Source of the DNA: a virus
DNA: 64,000 nucleotides
Direction: 5' to 3' (one strand)
IMG/VR virus record: IMGVR_UViG_3300046665_000305
Span: 1 to 64,000 of that record
Shown here: piece after piece, positions 39,026 to 46,853 of the stretch
How positions within the stretch are numbered: position 1 is the first letter of the stretch
Layout of the letters: every line of letters starts with the position of its first letter
Translations under genes and position numbers: made by a program
Notes under the pieces: model-generated
The model's database searches: none
Seen by the model: only the letters and a program-made list of their open reading frames with translations
Told to the model about the DNA's origin: nothing

Positions 39026-39439
39026 TTACAGTTTGGGAACCAGAATCACTTCTTCGTTGATGATCGAGTTGATGATCGAAGGGTGTGTTTTGGCGAATTC
39101 CATGACCTTATCCTCCAAGGTATTCGTTTTCACCCTGATCTGGCGATCTTCTACTGCATTTTCCTTGACAGCAGAGGCGGACGTGGTGTTACGTGCCATT
39201 TCCTGCTTCATCTTTTCTTCGCGAGCCCTCGCACCGGCCTGAACAATCTTCTGCCGGATTTCACCAAGAGAACCACGTCCCATGCGATTGATCGACAGAA
39301 GTTCGTCATCCTTCATGCTATCGAGATCGGCAAGCGTCTTGTCCAGAAAGCCGCCATTCTTCAGTGCAGCGGCGGCACGGCCACCCCAAGCAATTTCGTT
39401 AACCTTGATCGTTGCGAGTTCGTTATTAACATTAGCCAT
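39026..39439 (-). CDS. RNA polymerase alpha-CTD-like helix-hairpin-helix protein
   Basis: 137 aa. Residues about 15-55 (AALKNGGF, TLADLDSMKDDELLSINRMGRGSLGEIRQKI) follow the pattern of the C-terminal domain of the RNA polymerase alpha subunit: a first helix, then dL...dLL.I.n.G..S..EI. The remaining 80 residues are charged and helical. Start at ATG 39439 after GGAGAA. It could bind DNA or the RNA polymerase as a decoy or activator; it could also be another HhH protein. Confidence 0.55.
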   Translation of the reverse strand: MANVNNELATIKVNEIAWGGRAAAALKNGGFLDKTLADLDSMKDDELLSINRMGRGSLGEIRQKIVQAGARAREEKMKQEMARNTTSASAVKENAVEDRQIRVKTNTLEDKVMEFAKTHPSIINSIINEEVILVPKL

Positions 39440-39530
39440 GACATTTCTCCTGTTTCGTTTCCGTTGTTTGTGACACCGCCCCTTGCGTTTGTCTGACGGA
39501 ATAATGGATAACATAAAGAAATGTTCCGTG

Positions 39531-39556
39531 AAAAGTAACCTCTTTTGATTACTTTT
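39531..39556 (-). terminator. bidirectional terminator-like hairpin
   Basis: Arms AAAAGTAA (39531-39538) and TTACTTTT (39549-39556) with flanking A/T runs. It lies after the gene 39612-39881 in the leftward direction and in the leader of 39026-39439. Confidence 0.5.
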
Positions 39557-39611
39557 TTATAAGCCATTGAAAATGCTTGGATTTATTTTCGACAGATATC
39601 TGGAACTTCGC

Positions 39612-39881
39612 CTAATCAGCCTTGTTTTGGTCGTAAACCAGCTCGATTACATCATTTAAGGAACCGCTAACGAAGCTTGGTTGCGCACCTTGACCCATCA
39701 AACTTTGCCACACGCAACGCGTCCTGACTATTTCTTCTATCTCTACATCTGACAAATACCAACAAGAAATGTAGTAATTATCGACGTGATGGACCGGCAT
39801 GCTTCGAACCTCTTCCTCAGTCATACCTTTCGGCGGGCCAAGAGTTAGATTCGCACCGGGAAAATCAACAGGAACTGCCAC
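39612..39881 (-). CDS. hypothetical protein, 89 aa, GTG start
   Basis: Starts with GTG at 39881 preceded by GGAGAG. It has a Gly/Pro-rich N-terminus, then DVEIEEIVRTRCVWQSLMGQGAQP and an acidic end. Function unknown. The region 39882-39965 holds a weak C-rich hairpin but no gene. Confidence 0.5.
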   Translation of the reverse strand: MAVPVDFPGANLTLGPPKGMTEEEVRSMPVHHVDNYYISCWYLSDVEIEEIVRTRCVWQSLMGQGAQPSFVSGSLNDVIELVYDQNKAD

Positions 39882-39965
39882 GCAACACTCTCCATATAGT
39901 GATAAAAATATTAGGGATACCCTTCCTTCCGGGAGGGCATGGTTTTGGTCTACTATTCGTCATTG

Positions 39966-40154
39966 TTAGGGGAACCTCAAATGATGGCCGGGGATGATAG
40001 CGCCTAGCTTCTTGTCTGAACCAAACGCGTCAGCCGCGACTCGATATGCCGTTGGTATGTCGTCCGCTTCGCATTGGAAAACGGCAGTGGCGCGAAACGT
40101 TTTGCCAGCGTCGTCTTGAGCTTGATAGTGAACCTGTATCGACCACTTAGCCAT
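39966..40154 (-). CDS. hypothetical protein, 62 aa
   Basis: Small beta/alpha protein (SIQVHYQAQDDAGKTFRATAVFQCEAD). Begins at the last base of the upstream gene. Function unknown. Confidence 0.5.
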   Translation of the reverse strand: MAKWSIQVHYQAQDDAGKTFRATAVFQCEADDIPTAYRVAADAFGSDKKLGAIIPGHHLRFP

Positions 40155-40978
40155 TACAAGCCTTCGCCATCTTCGTAATCGCCATCTTCGGCATCGATCT
40201 TGAGCCGCTTCTCTGCCGCGATTTCAATCATCACATCAGCCAATTCGAGATAGGTCTCATAGTTGTCGTACTGGCCACCATAATTCGAAGGCCTGTAGTG
40301 TTTCCACATCTGATCCATATTGGTCTCAAAAATGAATTGCTTATAAAGCTCATGGGCGAGCCCTAGGCTCACGGCATGATCCAGAGGTTCGTAGGATTTA
40401 GCAGCGGTGATTTTATTAAAAATTTTCCAACCAATCTTGCTATGAGTCCAGCCAAAGGCGTGAGAATTCTCTAGATACATATGGAACATGTGATGTTTGA
40501 CAGGATTGTCAGGGAGTTCGGATTCCGTCATCTTCTTAGCGTCTTCGAACGCGTCAATGAAATAAGATGGACCTTGTTCGAAGATTTCGCGCCGATAGTT
40601 GAACAGGTCGCCAGAATCGATCACTTTAGAGCTAAATTTCTCGTAGACCTGTGGATGAATAAGGAATAGAGTATCAGCTATGCTATACTTCGCGCCAAGG
40701 TCATCCGTATCAATGGTCCTATCTTCTCCATCATTTTCAATCTTGAGGCCGAGGAATTCATTGAGAGGATTAGGCTTGAAATCTTCCGCCACTGAGCCAT
40801 AGTCATAATATGACGTTAGCTGTGGGAAAGAAATGGGTTGCCATTCCTGATCCGGGTTGAAAACTATAGCGCCGGTACGATACACATGCTTCTGGCGTTC
40901 CAACCGTGTCACGTAACACGGCTCGCCCCATCCAATCGTCATACCAGTGATACCGCAAACTTTATTAAAACTTCCCAT
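40154..40978 (-). CDS. conserved phage protein, 274 aa
   Basis: N-terminus MGSFNKVCGITGMTIGWGEPCYV with paired Cys is typical of a phage protein family of unknown function; the rest is hydrophilic and helical with several His (HHMFHMYLENSHAFGW). Starts in an overlap with the upstream stop. May bind metal through the N-terminal Cys; not shown. Confidence 0.55.
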   Translation of the reverse strand: MGSFNKVCGITGMTIGWGEPCYVTRLERQKHVYRTGAIVFNPDQEWQPISFPQLTSYYDYGSVAEDFKPNPLNEFLGLKIENDGEDRTIDTDDLGAKYSIADTLFLIHPQVYEKFSSKVIDSGDLFNYRREIFEQGPSYFIDAFEDAKKMTESELPDNPVKHHMFHMYLENSHAFGWTHSKIGWKIFNKITAAKSYEPLDHAVSLGLAHELYKQFIFETNMDQMWKHYRPSNYGGQYDNYETYLELADVMIEIAAEKRLKIDAEDGDYEDGEGL

Positions 40979-41238
40979 TAAATATCACTCGTTTCAAAAG
41001 GGTAATGTGAAAATAGTACACCAATGTCTTCATCGCTAAAAACTTTTGCGTCGTACAAGGCTTGAGCCATATACGCGACAAGGCTTGTCAATGCTTCTAT
41101 CTGCCTACTGTTATTACTATCCAAATCTGAATAGGTATCGTGTTTGTCATCTATTAGCTTTTCCACAGCCTCTTGGACCGTTAGTTCTTTTATAGATTCA
41201 CCGCGCCACGATCTATTATAATAAATAATCTTTTTCAC
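40978..41238 (-). CDS. hypothetical protein, 86 aa
   Basis: Helical protein beginning KKIIYYNRSWRGESIKELTVQEAV. Overlaps both neighbours by one base. Function unknown. Confidence 0.5.
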   Translation of the reverse strand: MKKIIYYNRSWRGESIKELTVQEAVEKLIDDKHDTYSDLDSNNSRQIEALTSLVAYMAQALYDAKVFSDEDIGVLFSHYPFETSDI

Positions 41239-41429
41239 TATTCCACTTCCTCATAATTAATTTTATAAATTTTGTAATCGTTGTGTTCTGGACTTCTAAG
41301 TTTGACGTAATCCAGTAAAATTCTGGCACTCTCTATCGAGCCGTGGTGAACCTGAGTATGATAGGTATAGATGCACTTAGAACCATTGTCCCAATGGCGA
41401 GCTATAACGTAATCAAATGTTTTCGCCAT
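41238..41429 (-). CDS. hypothetical protein, 63 aa
   Basis: Start at ATG 41429, within the last 17 nt of the ATP-grasp gene. Alpha/beta, rich in Tyr and His. Function unknown. Confidence 0.5.
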   Translation of the reverse strand: MAKTFDYVIARHWDNGSKCIYTYHTQVHHGSIESARILLDYVKLRSPEHNDYKIYKINYEEVE

Positions 41430-42255
41430 ATTCAGCCTCTGCAATTTCTGTGACTCTTGATATAATTTTCTTTTGATCTGCGGCGTACCAACCGGCGCTT
41501 GCAAATCCATTTAGCTCAACAATTTTAGGAACACCATCTGCCATTAGTGCAACGTCACAGGTGTAGACCGTGTCGAGTTGCCATGGCAGGCGTGCCACAG
41601 CTGCTGCGACTTCTTCACATTCCGCTGGCCAATCTCTGCGAATATCCAGATTTCCATCCCAACGATATTCCGAACCGGCAATAACTTCGCCAGCACCTAT
41701 GATGAATCGAAATTCGCCTTTAATGTCATGCTTTTTCGATTTCGCAATCATGACGATTGTTTCATCCGTAACAGCAGTTAATTGCTGCGTCGAATTAGCT
41801 TCGAAAAGGAAATCGCTATAGAAGATGGCTTGGCCAGTGAAACTCTTATCGCCACTCATGGGGCGAATGAAAATTTCATAACACTGAAGCAGTTCGTAAA
41901 TCGATTGCCATCTCGCCTTCAGGTCGCCCCATGTCAGCATGATATAGTCAGAGTTGAGGAACCAGTCATGAGGAATGTTCGTCATGTAGACATTACACTG
42001 ACGATTCTGAGTGTAGCCATAAGCGCCGGGGGCGAAAACTCGTGGGCACTTCTTGACGAAGTTGATTGTTCCATAAATGACGACAGGATCGCCATCTTTG
42101 AAAGGGCCATAGTCTTGGTCTTTCGCGTCAGCGAAAGGAATATATTGGGCATAGTAATAAGGAATGCCTAATTCTTTAAAATTTTCATCCATGTTCCGAT
42201 ACAGCGGACTGCGATCAAACATGTAATTGTCGATTAGCCATGAAATTTTGGTCAA
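41413..42255 (-). CDS. ATP-grasp ligase-like protein (R2K clade)
   Basis: 280 aa. Central IFIRPMSGDKSFTGQAI fits the ATP-binding Arg/Lys strand of R2K-type ATP-grasp proteins; GEFRFIIGAGEVIAGSEYR and the C-terminal metal-binding VALMADGVPKIVELNGFASAGWY (D...E-x-N) complete the fold. ATP-grasp enzymes form C-N or C-S bonds through acyl-phosphates; phage and toxin-associated R2K members are predicted to modify peptides or proteins. Not near an obvious peptide substrate gene. Confidence 0.65.
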   Translation of the reverse strand: MTKISWLIDNYMFDRSPLYRNMDENFKELGIPYYYAQYIPFADAKDQDYGPFKDGDPVVIYGTINFVKKCPRVFAPGAYGYTQNRQCNVYMTNIPHDWFLNSDYIMLTWGDLKARWQSIYELLQCYEIFIRPMSGDKSFTGQAIFYSDFLFEANSTQQLTAVTDETIVMIAKSKKHDIKGEFRFIIGAGEVIAGSEYRWDGNLDIRRDWPAECEEVAAAVARLPWQLDTVYTCDVALMADGVPKIVELNGFASAGWYAADQKKIISRVTEIAEAEYGENI

Positions 42256-42752
42256 GAGATTACACCTTTTCTCTTAGCAAATTCAATGGTATGCTTTGTA
42301 TTCTCGTGCGTAGCAAATTCTGTCATGCCAAACAATTTTTGCCTCAAAAGGGTCTCGCCCTCAGACATTTTATCCCATTCGTCAAAGCTCGCCTGACCTA
42401 GTTTAGTGAGACTGCGCAAGAGTTTTTCGTAACGCTCAATCTTAGCTTCTGCTTTGGTGAGAGGGTCGATTGCATTAAACATCTGAATGACGTTGTTACC
42501 TCGCTCCAACTCCTTCGCAAGCTCTTCTGGATCAGAGTTGAGGTTGTAATCCACGTGAATCTTTGTCGCGCCAATGGCGATACGATGCGCTTCTATTACT
42601 TCTTCGTGGGTACGTTTTGTCATAACAGGTCTCCTATATTCTGTGTCAGCAGGTGGCTCGATGCCAAATGCACACGGCCCTAAAATAGCTTTGGCATAGT
42701 TGGGAATTAAAGGCTTTACCGTGACAATGGTTGCATTTCTGATCCCTACCAT
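42252..42752 (-). CDS. hypothetical protein, 166 aa (or 123 aa)
   Basis: Helical C-terminal part rich in Glu/Lys. The ATG at 42752 gives a 7-nt ATGGTAG overlap with the HNH gene, but an ATG at 42623 has a far better GGAG site; the shorter form would be 123 aa. Function unknown. Confidence 0.5.
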   Translation of the reverse strand: MVGIRNATIVTVKPLIPNYAKAILGPCAFGIEPPADTEYRRPVMTKRTHEEVIEAHRIAIGATKIHVDYNLNSDPEELAKELERGNNVIQMFNAIDPLTKAEAKIERYEKLLRSLTKLGQASFDEWDKMSEGETLLRQKLFGMTEFATHENTKHTIEFAKRKGVIS

Positions 42753-43093
42753 CCCTTTTCAAACCTTTCTAGTGCCAAATTGATCCTTCGGCGCGACCAT
42801 GTCAAAATTATCTTGTAGTTCATGCCGGATGGGAAACTTTTAATAAGTTTCTTGAACTTGGCGTCTGTAATGGCTCCCTTTGCCTCATTACAAGCCCTAC
42901 AAGAGCCTGCGATGTTTTCCTTAGCGTCGGACCCATTCTTGCTTCTTGGCTGCTTATGCTCCGCTGTGACGCTTTTAAACGTTAAAAGATCGTGGCAATA
43001 GCAGCACTTCTTGTCTTGGCTCAATAGAGCTTCCTCTCGATAGACTTTGACAAAAGCTCTATCTAGTTTTGATAAATTATATTGCTTCGACAT
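42746..43093 (-). CDS. HNH endonuclease
   Basis: 115 aa with CCYCHDLLTFKSVTAEHKQPRSKNGSDAKENIAGSCRACN: zinc Cys pairs around a catalytic EH and a following N, i.e. an HNH nuclease core of the McrA type, with a basic C-terminus for DNA binding. Free-standing in the operon; probably a homing endonuclease. Confidence 0.8.
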   Translation of the reverse strand: MSKQYNLSKLDRAFVKVYREEALLSQDKKCCYCHDLLTFKSVTAEHKQPRSKNGSDAKENIAGSCRACNEAKGAITDAKFKKLIKSFPSGMNYKIILTWSRRRINLALERFEKGW

Positions 43094-43103
43094 AGGCTAG
43101 AGT

Positions 43104-43385
43104 TTAAACTCCGTTTGCCTTGGCAAACTCGGTCCAGACTTCGGCTGAAATAGCGAGGTCTCTATCAACTACGGCGTACCAGACTTCAGGAGGAATTGTT
43201 TCGTCAAAGAATACAGCATTTGCAGGGCTGTTTGCCGCTCCATTGTGCGCCTCAATCACTTTGCAGAGACGGTCGATCAAAACAGCAACGTCCGAAAATA
43301 GGACAAACTTGCCAGTGGGATGAGGAATTGCGAAATCATCCATAACGGCGTAACGATCCAGAGTTAGCTCTTCATTCATTTTCAA
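43104..43385 (-). CDS. hypothetical protein, 93 aa
   Basis: Mixed alpha/beta acidic protein with a DDFAIPHPTGKFVLFSDVAVLIDRL segment. Overlaps upstream by 4 nt. Function unknown. Confidence 0.5.
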   Translation of the reverse strand: MKMNEELTLDRYAVMDDFAIPHPTGKFVLFSDVAVLIDRLCKVIEAHNGAANSPANAVFFDETIPPEVWYAVVDRDLAISAEVWTEFAKANGV

Positions 43386-43558
43386 CCCTCCTTTTCATAT
43401 TCAGCGATCATTGCATCTAATTCCGTGTCTGTCAACTTACAATGCAACTTTACCCATGCAGCGCCTTTTTCAATATCTTTATTACTGTAAAGAGTGATGC
43501 TGCCGTATTTGACTTCAACAAATCCGACAGGTTTAGAATTTCTAAAACGGTATTTCAT
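43382..43558 (-). CDS. hypothetical protein, 58 aa
   Basis: Start at ATG 43558, overlapping the upstream membrane protein by 4 nt. Basic N-terminus, acidic C-terminus. Function unknown. Confidence 0.5.
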   Translation of the reverse strand: MKYRFRNSKPVGFVEVKYGSITLYSNKDIEKGAAWVKLHCKLTDTELDAMIAEYEKEG

Positions 43559-43746
43559 TTTGCGCCAAAATAATAAAAAGTTAAACTGATTGGCGCTACC
43601 ACGATAAAGAGTGGGGAAGCCCACGACAAGGCGCTAAGGGCTTTCTCATTGGTAATCATATTTTCGAGTTTGATGCAGAACCAAATCATTATCAATGACA
43701 TAGAGATAACGAAAAATACGGGCGCGAGTAATTCAGGTACGGTCAT
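43555..43746 (-). CDS. membrane protein, 63 aa
   Basis: Two hydrophobic segments (LLAPVFFVISMSLIMIWF and FIVVAPISLTFYYF). Start at ATG 43746 in a TAATG overlap with the upstream micro-gene. Function unknown. Confidence 0.55.
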   Translation of the reverse strand: MTVPELLAPVFFVISMSLIMIWFCIKLENMITNEKALSALSWASPLFIVVAPISLTFYYFGAK

Positions 43747-43859
43747 TAACTTGCTCCTAGCAAAAGGAGCACAATCGCCCAAGTAAGTTGGTAGTTATAA
43801 AGCAGCACACCTAAAATAGAAAGCGTAACACCGTAACAAAAATAATTAATTATTTTCAA
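43746..43859 (-). CDS. membrane micro-protein, 37 aa, TTG start
   Basis: Begins with TTG at 43859 after a GGGA site and ends in a TAATG with the next gene. Hydrophobic over most of its length (CYGVTLSILGVLLYNY...IVLLLLG). Part of the membrane-protein ladder. Function unknown. Confidence 0.5.
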   Translation of the reverse strand: MKIINYFCYGVTLSILGVLLYNYQLTWAIVLLLLGAS

Positions 43860-44049
43860 TTGAGATCATCCCTATAATTTGATAAAGTTTTGTAAGAGAT
43901 TGGCGGTCATCGAGCGAGCCGTGAAAAATTTCTTCACTCCTACTCTTGAGCCATTTTAGCTGATTTTCAAGTTCGTCACTAATATAACGCTCTCCATCGA
44001 TATAAACTTCCTTAAGTTTGCTTCTCGGTCCCATGCTTGAAACGTACAT
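43846..44049 (-). CDS. hypothetical protein, 67 aa
   Basis: Basic, helical protein with Ser/Leu-rich C-terminus. Overlaps the following micro-gene by 14 nt. Function unknown. Confidence 0.5.
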   Translation of the reverse strand: MYVSSMGPRSKLKEVYIDGERYISDELENQLKWLKSRSEEIFHGSLDDRQSLTKLYQIIGMISIENN

Positions 44050-44051
44050 TT

Positions 44052-44393
44052 TTACCCCTTTGTGAGAACGGTGATAATGGTATTATCTTTTACGACGTAG
44101 CCTACCTTATTTTCGGGGTCGGGTACGCGCTCTTCGACATGTCCGTTATTTTTTGCCATGTTTTTCTGCTGCGCCGACATACACTTCCAGACGCGCTTAG
44201 ACAATTTATCTCTGAAGATTCCGAGGCCTTCAATTTCATGCTCGCACCACGAGATGAAATCTGAATCTATAATGTGATTTAATGACGGAAGACCACGCTC
44301 AATCATAAACAGAAGTCGAAGTTCGGAAAAATCAAACTTCAAGACGCGCTCCATGTACCGATATAGGGCATGCTGTGAAACTTTCAAAATCAT
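44052..44393 (-). CDS. hypothetical protein, possibly DUF4258-like, 113 aa
   Basis: Starts SQHALYRYMERVLKFDF and ends with YVVKDNTIITVLTKG, the two ends typical of small RelE/DUF4258-like proteins. Central helix with Cys (SWCEHEI, WKCMSAQQ). First gene of this leftward operon after the divergent promoter at 44413-44462. No toxin activity can be claimed. Confidence 0.45.
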   Translation of the reverse strand: MILKVSQHALYRYMERVLKFDFSELRLLFMIERGLPSLNHIIDSDFISWCEHEIEGLGIFRDKLSKRVWKCMSAQQKNMAKNNGHVEERVPDPENKVGYVVKDNTIITVLTKG

Positions 44394-44412
44394 TTATACC
44401 CCTTAATTCGGC

Positions 44413-44462
44413 TTGACTTTTTGTTATTCATCCTCTATGACACCTTTCTATTAGCAAGTCAA
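44413..44462. promoter_or_regulatory. bidirectional promoter with overlapping -10 elements
   Basis: Plus strand: TTGACT (44413-44418), 17 bp, TATGAC (44436-44441). Minus strand: TTGACT (44462-44457), 17 bp, CATAGA (44439-44434). The -10 elements overlap by four base pairs. Drives 44474 onward rightward and 44052-44393 leftward. Confidence 0.6.
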
Positions 44463-44473
44463 TAGGATTTTTA

Positions 44474-44731
44474 ATGTCACTTCATTCAGTTTATGACGCC
44501 ATGTTCGCTGGCTTTAACGACAAGTTAAATGATTTACCTTCCCGCCTTGATGATTATGATTATTTCACAGGGCCACGTTACGAGATCGGAAGACACTTAG
44601 CCACTTGGTTAACCGTTATAGGTGAAGACACTTCCAAAGTCACTTCATATAACATAATGCAATTTTACGCAAAATATCAAAAAGAGATTTATCCAAAACA
44701 TGTCAGGCAGCTTCGTAGAGCGAGAAATTAG
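44474..44731 (+). CDS. hypothetical helical protein, 85 aa
   Basis: First gene of the long rightward operon. Helical, Tyr-rich, basic C-terminus (HVRQLRRARN). Overlaps the nuclease gene by 32 nt. Function unknown. Confidence 0.55.
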   Translation: MSLHSVYDAMFAGFNDKLNDLPSRLDDYDYFTGPRYEIGRHLATWLTVIGEDTSKVTSYNIMQFYAKYQKEIYPKHVRQLRRARN

Positions 44732-45341
44732 AAATACAGTAATTGATAAAGTCAGACAGCTTCGTCCCAATTCCCGAATCATTCACGAATTGAATACGGC
44801 AGGAACTGGTAGCCCGCGCGCCGATTTAGCCGTGGTAGGGCTTTCTGAAATTTTATTATTTGAAATCAAGAGTGAGAAGGACGTGTTGAAGCGTTTGGAT
44901 CATCAATGGAAAGCATTTAGTCAATGCTCACATCAGACGTTCCTTGTCCTCGATAAAAAGTTTTTTGTCGAGAAAATTTATGCCAACGGTGCAGGTTCGC
45001 GTTATGATCCAAGTGATGCACTTACCGCTATTTTGGGCAGTCATGTCAAAGACTTTGTCTGGCCTTATCCTGAGCCATTAAGGAATTCAAATCGTTATAT
45101 GGATCAGACGTGGAAAATTAAAGGACTTTATAACACTCCTAATACGAGGGCCATGCTTAATTTGCTGTGGAAGGCCGAATTAGTGTCACTTTGTGTGAAT
45201 TTAGGCTTGCCATATCGATCCAATGATAATATGATGAAATTAGTTGAACGTATTATCCTAGGCGCAACTGGTAGGCAAATCACTGAAGGTGTCTGCGCCG
45301 CGTTAAGAACAAGACCATTCGCAGAGGCGGACGAAGTTTAA
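44700..45341 (+). CDS. PD-(D/E)xK-type nuclease
   Basis: 213 aa. N-terminal VEREIRNTVIDKVRQL (Glu of the first helix), HELNTAGTGSPRADLAVVG with catalytic Asp, and LLFEIKSEKDVLKRLDHQW with E-x-K are the hallmarks of the nuclease fold (VRR-NUC/MmcB-like). The C-terminal half is less conserved. It might digest host DNA or act in repair. Encoded early after a promoter. Confidence 0.7.
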   Translation: MSGSFVEREIRNTVIDKVRQLRPNSRIIHELNTAGTGSPRADLAVVGLSEILLFEIKSEKDVLKRLDHQWKAFSQCSHQTFLVLDKKFFVEKIYANGAGSRYDPSDALTAILGSHVKDFVWPYPEPLRNSNRYMDQTWKIKGLYNTPNTRAMLNLLWKAELVSLCVNLGLPYRSNDNMMKLVERIILGATGRQITEGVCAALRTRPFAEADEV

Positions 45342-45352
45342 AGAGGAGTGAC

Positions 45353-45790
45353 ATGACGCCGGAACAGAAACAGCAGCTTAAAGACTATCTTGCCTTTATT
45401 CCTTCCATACCTACAAAATGGGCGAGAAATCGGCACAGAAAAAAGGCCAAGCTGTTTAAGCAACAAGATGGGTTGTGTTGCTTGTGTCACAAGCCTATGA
45501 CGATCCGGCTCGGTACGAGTAAAGGTAGGCCTTCGAAAAGTGATGCTACATTTGAGCATAAGCATTTAAAATCCGAAGGCGGTACTAATGCTTGTAGTAA
45601 CGTTCCTCTCAGCCATTCACGTTGTAATCATCATCGAGGCGTCGAAGATTTTGAGACATTCAAAACTAGGATAGCTGAACATGGTGGTAAACTTCCGCCT
45701 CCTGCTCCGGGTAATCACGATTTAAAAAGACGTATGGCTGTCAAAGGTGACGCAGAAGCTATGGAAGCAATCATAGCCAAAAAAACTTAA
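45353..45790 (+). CDS. HNH endonuclease
   Basis: 145 aa; CCLCHKPMTIR...DATFEHKHLKSEGGTNACSNVPLSHSRCNHHRG carries the zinc Cys, the EH of the catalytic pair and N/H of the HNH core. Basic N-terminus. Probably a free-standing homing endonuclease. Confidence 0.8.
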   Translation: MTPEQKQQLKDYLAFIPSIPTKWARNRHRKKAKLFKQQDGLCCLCHKPMTIRLGTSKGRPSKSDATFEHKHLKSEGGTNACSNVPLSHSRCNHHRGVEDFETFKTRIAEHGGKLPPPAPGNHDLKRRMAVKGDAEAMEAIIAKKT

Positions 45791-45797
45791 ACTTTCG

Positions 45798-45893
45798 TTG
45801 TACATTCTCGCCCTAGAAGAAGGTTGGGAAAGGAATGACAAAGTGAGCCTTGAGAGTTTGAAAACTTTGCACGATCAACCTATAAAATTATGA
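45798..45893 (+). pseudogene. possible remnant frame, 31 aa
   Basis: Between the HNH gene and 45905, one open frame from a TTG reads YILALEEGWERNDKVSLE and continues to a TGA at 45891-45893. No ribosome-binding site. It may be a relic; the whole stretch 45791-45904 holds no convincing gene. Confidence 0.2.
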
Positions 45894-45904
45894 TGGAGTA
45901 ATAA

Positions 45905-46114
45905 ATGGTCTATCAAATCAAGCATGAGCAGTGGCGTGGCGAAATCGGTAACTGCATCGCTGCACCCGGATTTGAATTTAAGGTAGGCACGGCGAACACG
46001 ATTCGTAAGGTTCACTGCCTTAAAATGGAACGACTCGGAAATATAGACATATTTACAGTTTATTGGGGCATTATCATGCCGGGAGAAGAAGTAAGTGGTC
46101 GAAGTAAAAATTAA
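45905..46114 (+). CDS. hypothetical protein, 69 aa
   Basis: Alpha/beta protein with VYQIKHEQWRGEIGNCIAAPGFEF. Preceded by a GGAG site. Function unknown. Confidence 0.5.
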   Translation: MVYQIKHEQWRGEIGNCIAAPGFEFKVGTANTIRKVHCLKMERLGNIDIFTVYWGIIMPGEEVSGRSKN

Positions 46115-46469
46115 AGTGTTTGAACCTATTGACGAAGATGAATATGAGTGCCCTAATCCTGCCGAGCCTTCAACGATCCTGTTCCAAATAGAATATGTTG
46201 ACGGCGATGATTGGGATATTTATGAGATTCAATACGAAGGTGGCGCGGCAGAATATGAAAACAGCTATGGCTGCGGGCTGGATTACACTCTAAAAGAAAT
46301 TTTTAGTGTCAAGGATGATGGGCTGGTCGAGGGTGAATGGTACGTCATCGAAGGCTTTACCATTCATTTTTATCGAACCGGTTATTGGGAAGAAGAAATC
46401 GATTGTGATTTTAACTTCACCAAGTTCCGCGCCGCTTCGATTTACGACCGTCTCTATTTTGGAGTCTAA
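46095..46469 (+). CDS. hypothetical acidic protein, 124 aa, GTG start
   Basis: Starts GTG at 46095, inside the end of the previous gene. Very acidic; many Tyr and Asp. Possible beta-sandwich. Function unknown. Confidence 0.5.
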   Translation: MVEVKIKVFEPIDEDEYECPNPAEPSTILFQIEYVDGDDWDIYEIQYEGGAAEYENSYGCGLDYTLKEIFSVKDDGLVEGEWYVIEGFTIHFYRTGYWEEEIDCDFNFTKFRAASIYDRLYFGV

Positions 46470-46470
46470 T

Positions 46471-46647
46471 ATGACCTTTTGGATACTCGTTATCATATAT
46501 TCCTTTGGCATCTTTGTTTCTGCCGGTTACCTAAATCGGCAAGGCTTGCCAGACGTATTTTGGGCTTCGGTATTGTGGCCCGTCGTAATTGTTGCTGCGT
46601 TGCCTTACTTTATCGGTAAGAAGATTGCGGAATGGAGTGGATATTAA
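46471..46647 (+). CDS. membrane protein, 58 aa
   Basis: Two hydrophobic segments (FWILVIIYSFGIFVSA and FWASVLWPVVIVAALPYF). Ends in a TAATG with the next gene. Function unknown; part of a pair of small membrane proteins. Confidence 0.6.
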   Translation: MTFWILVIIYSFGIFVSAGYLNRQGLPDVFWASVLWPVVIVAALPYFIGKKIAEWSGY

Positions 46648-46853
46648 TGGATTTGCCAAATTTAATTATTTTGGTGGCTTATGTCGCTGGCTATTTTTTC
46701 TCATTCGGAATGATGAAGAATATTTTCGATCTAAATTGGAATGACTACTGTGATCCTATTCCTCTAGTTGGGCTTCTCTTCATAATGATTGTTTGGCCAA
46801 TTTGGTGGGTCTGTTACATTCCTTATAAAGTCGGGACGTGGCTCGCGAAGTGA
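46647..46853 (+). CDS. membrane protein, 68 aa
   Basis: Two hydrophobic segments (IILVAYVAGYFFSFGMM and IPLVGLLFIMIVWPIWWVCY). Start by TAATG at 46647. Function unknown. Confidence 0.6.
   Translation: MDLPNLIILVAYVAGYFFSFGMMKNIFDLNWNDYCDPIPLVGLLFIMIVWPIWWVCYIPYKVGTWLAK

Noticed and set aside
39882-39965. Strong terminator at the C-rich hairpin
   Set aside because: The CCCTTCC/GGGAGGG stem is not followed by a T run on either strand, so it was not called.
44052-44393. Toxin-antitoxin pair at the divergent promoter
   Set aside because: The 113-aa protein has RelE/DUF4258-like ends only, and no antitoxin-like partner with a DNA-binding domain sits next to it.
45791-45904. Gene between HNH 45353-45790 and 45905
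   Set aside because: Only a TTG-initiated 31-codon frame with no ribosome-binding site; listed as a possible remnant with low confidence.
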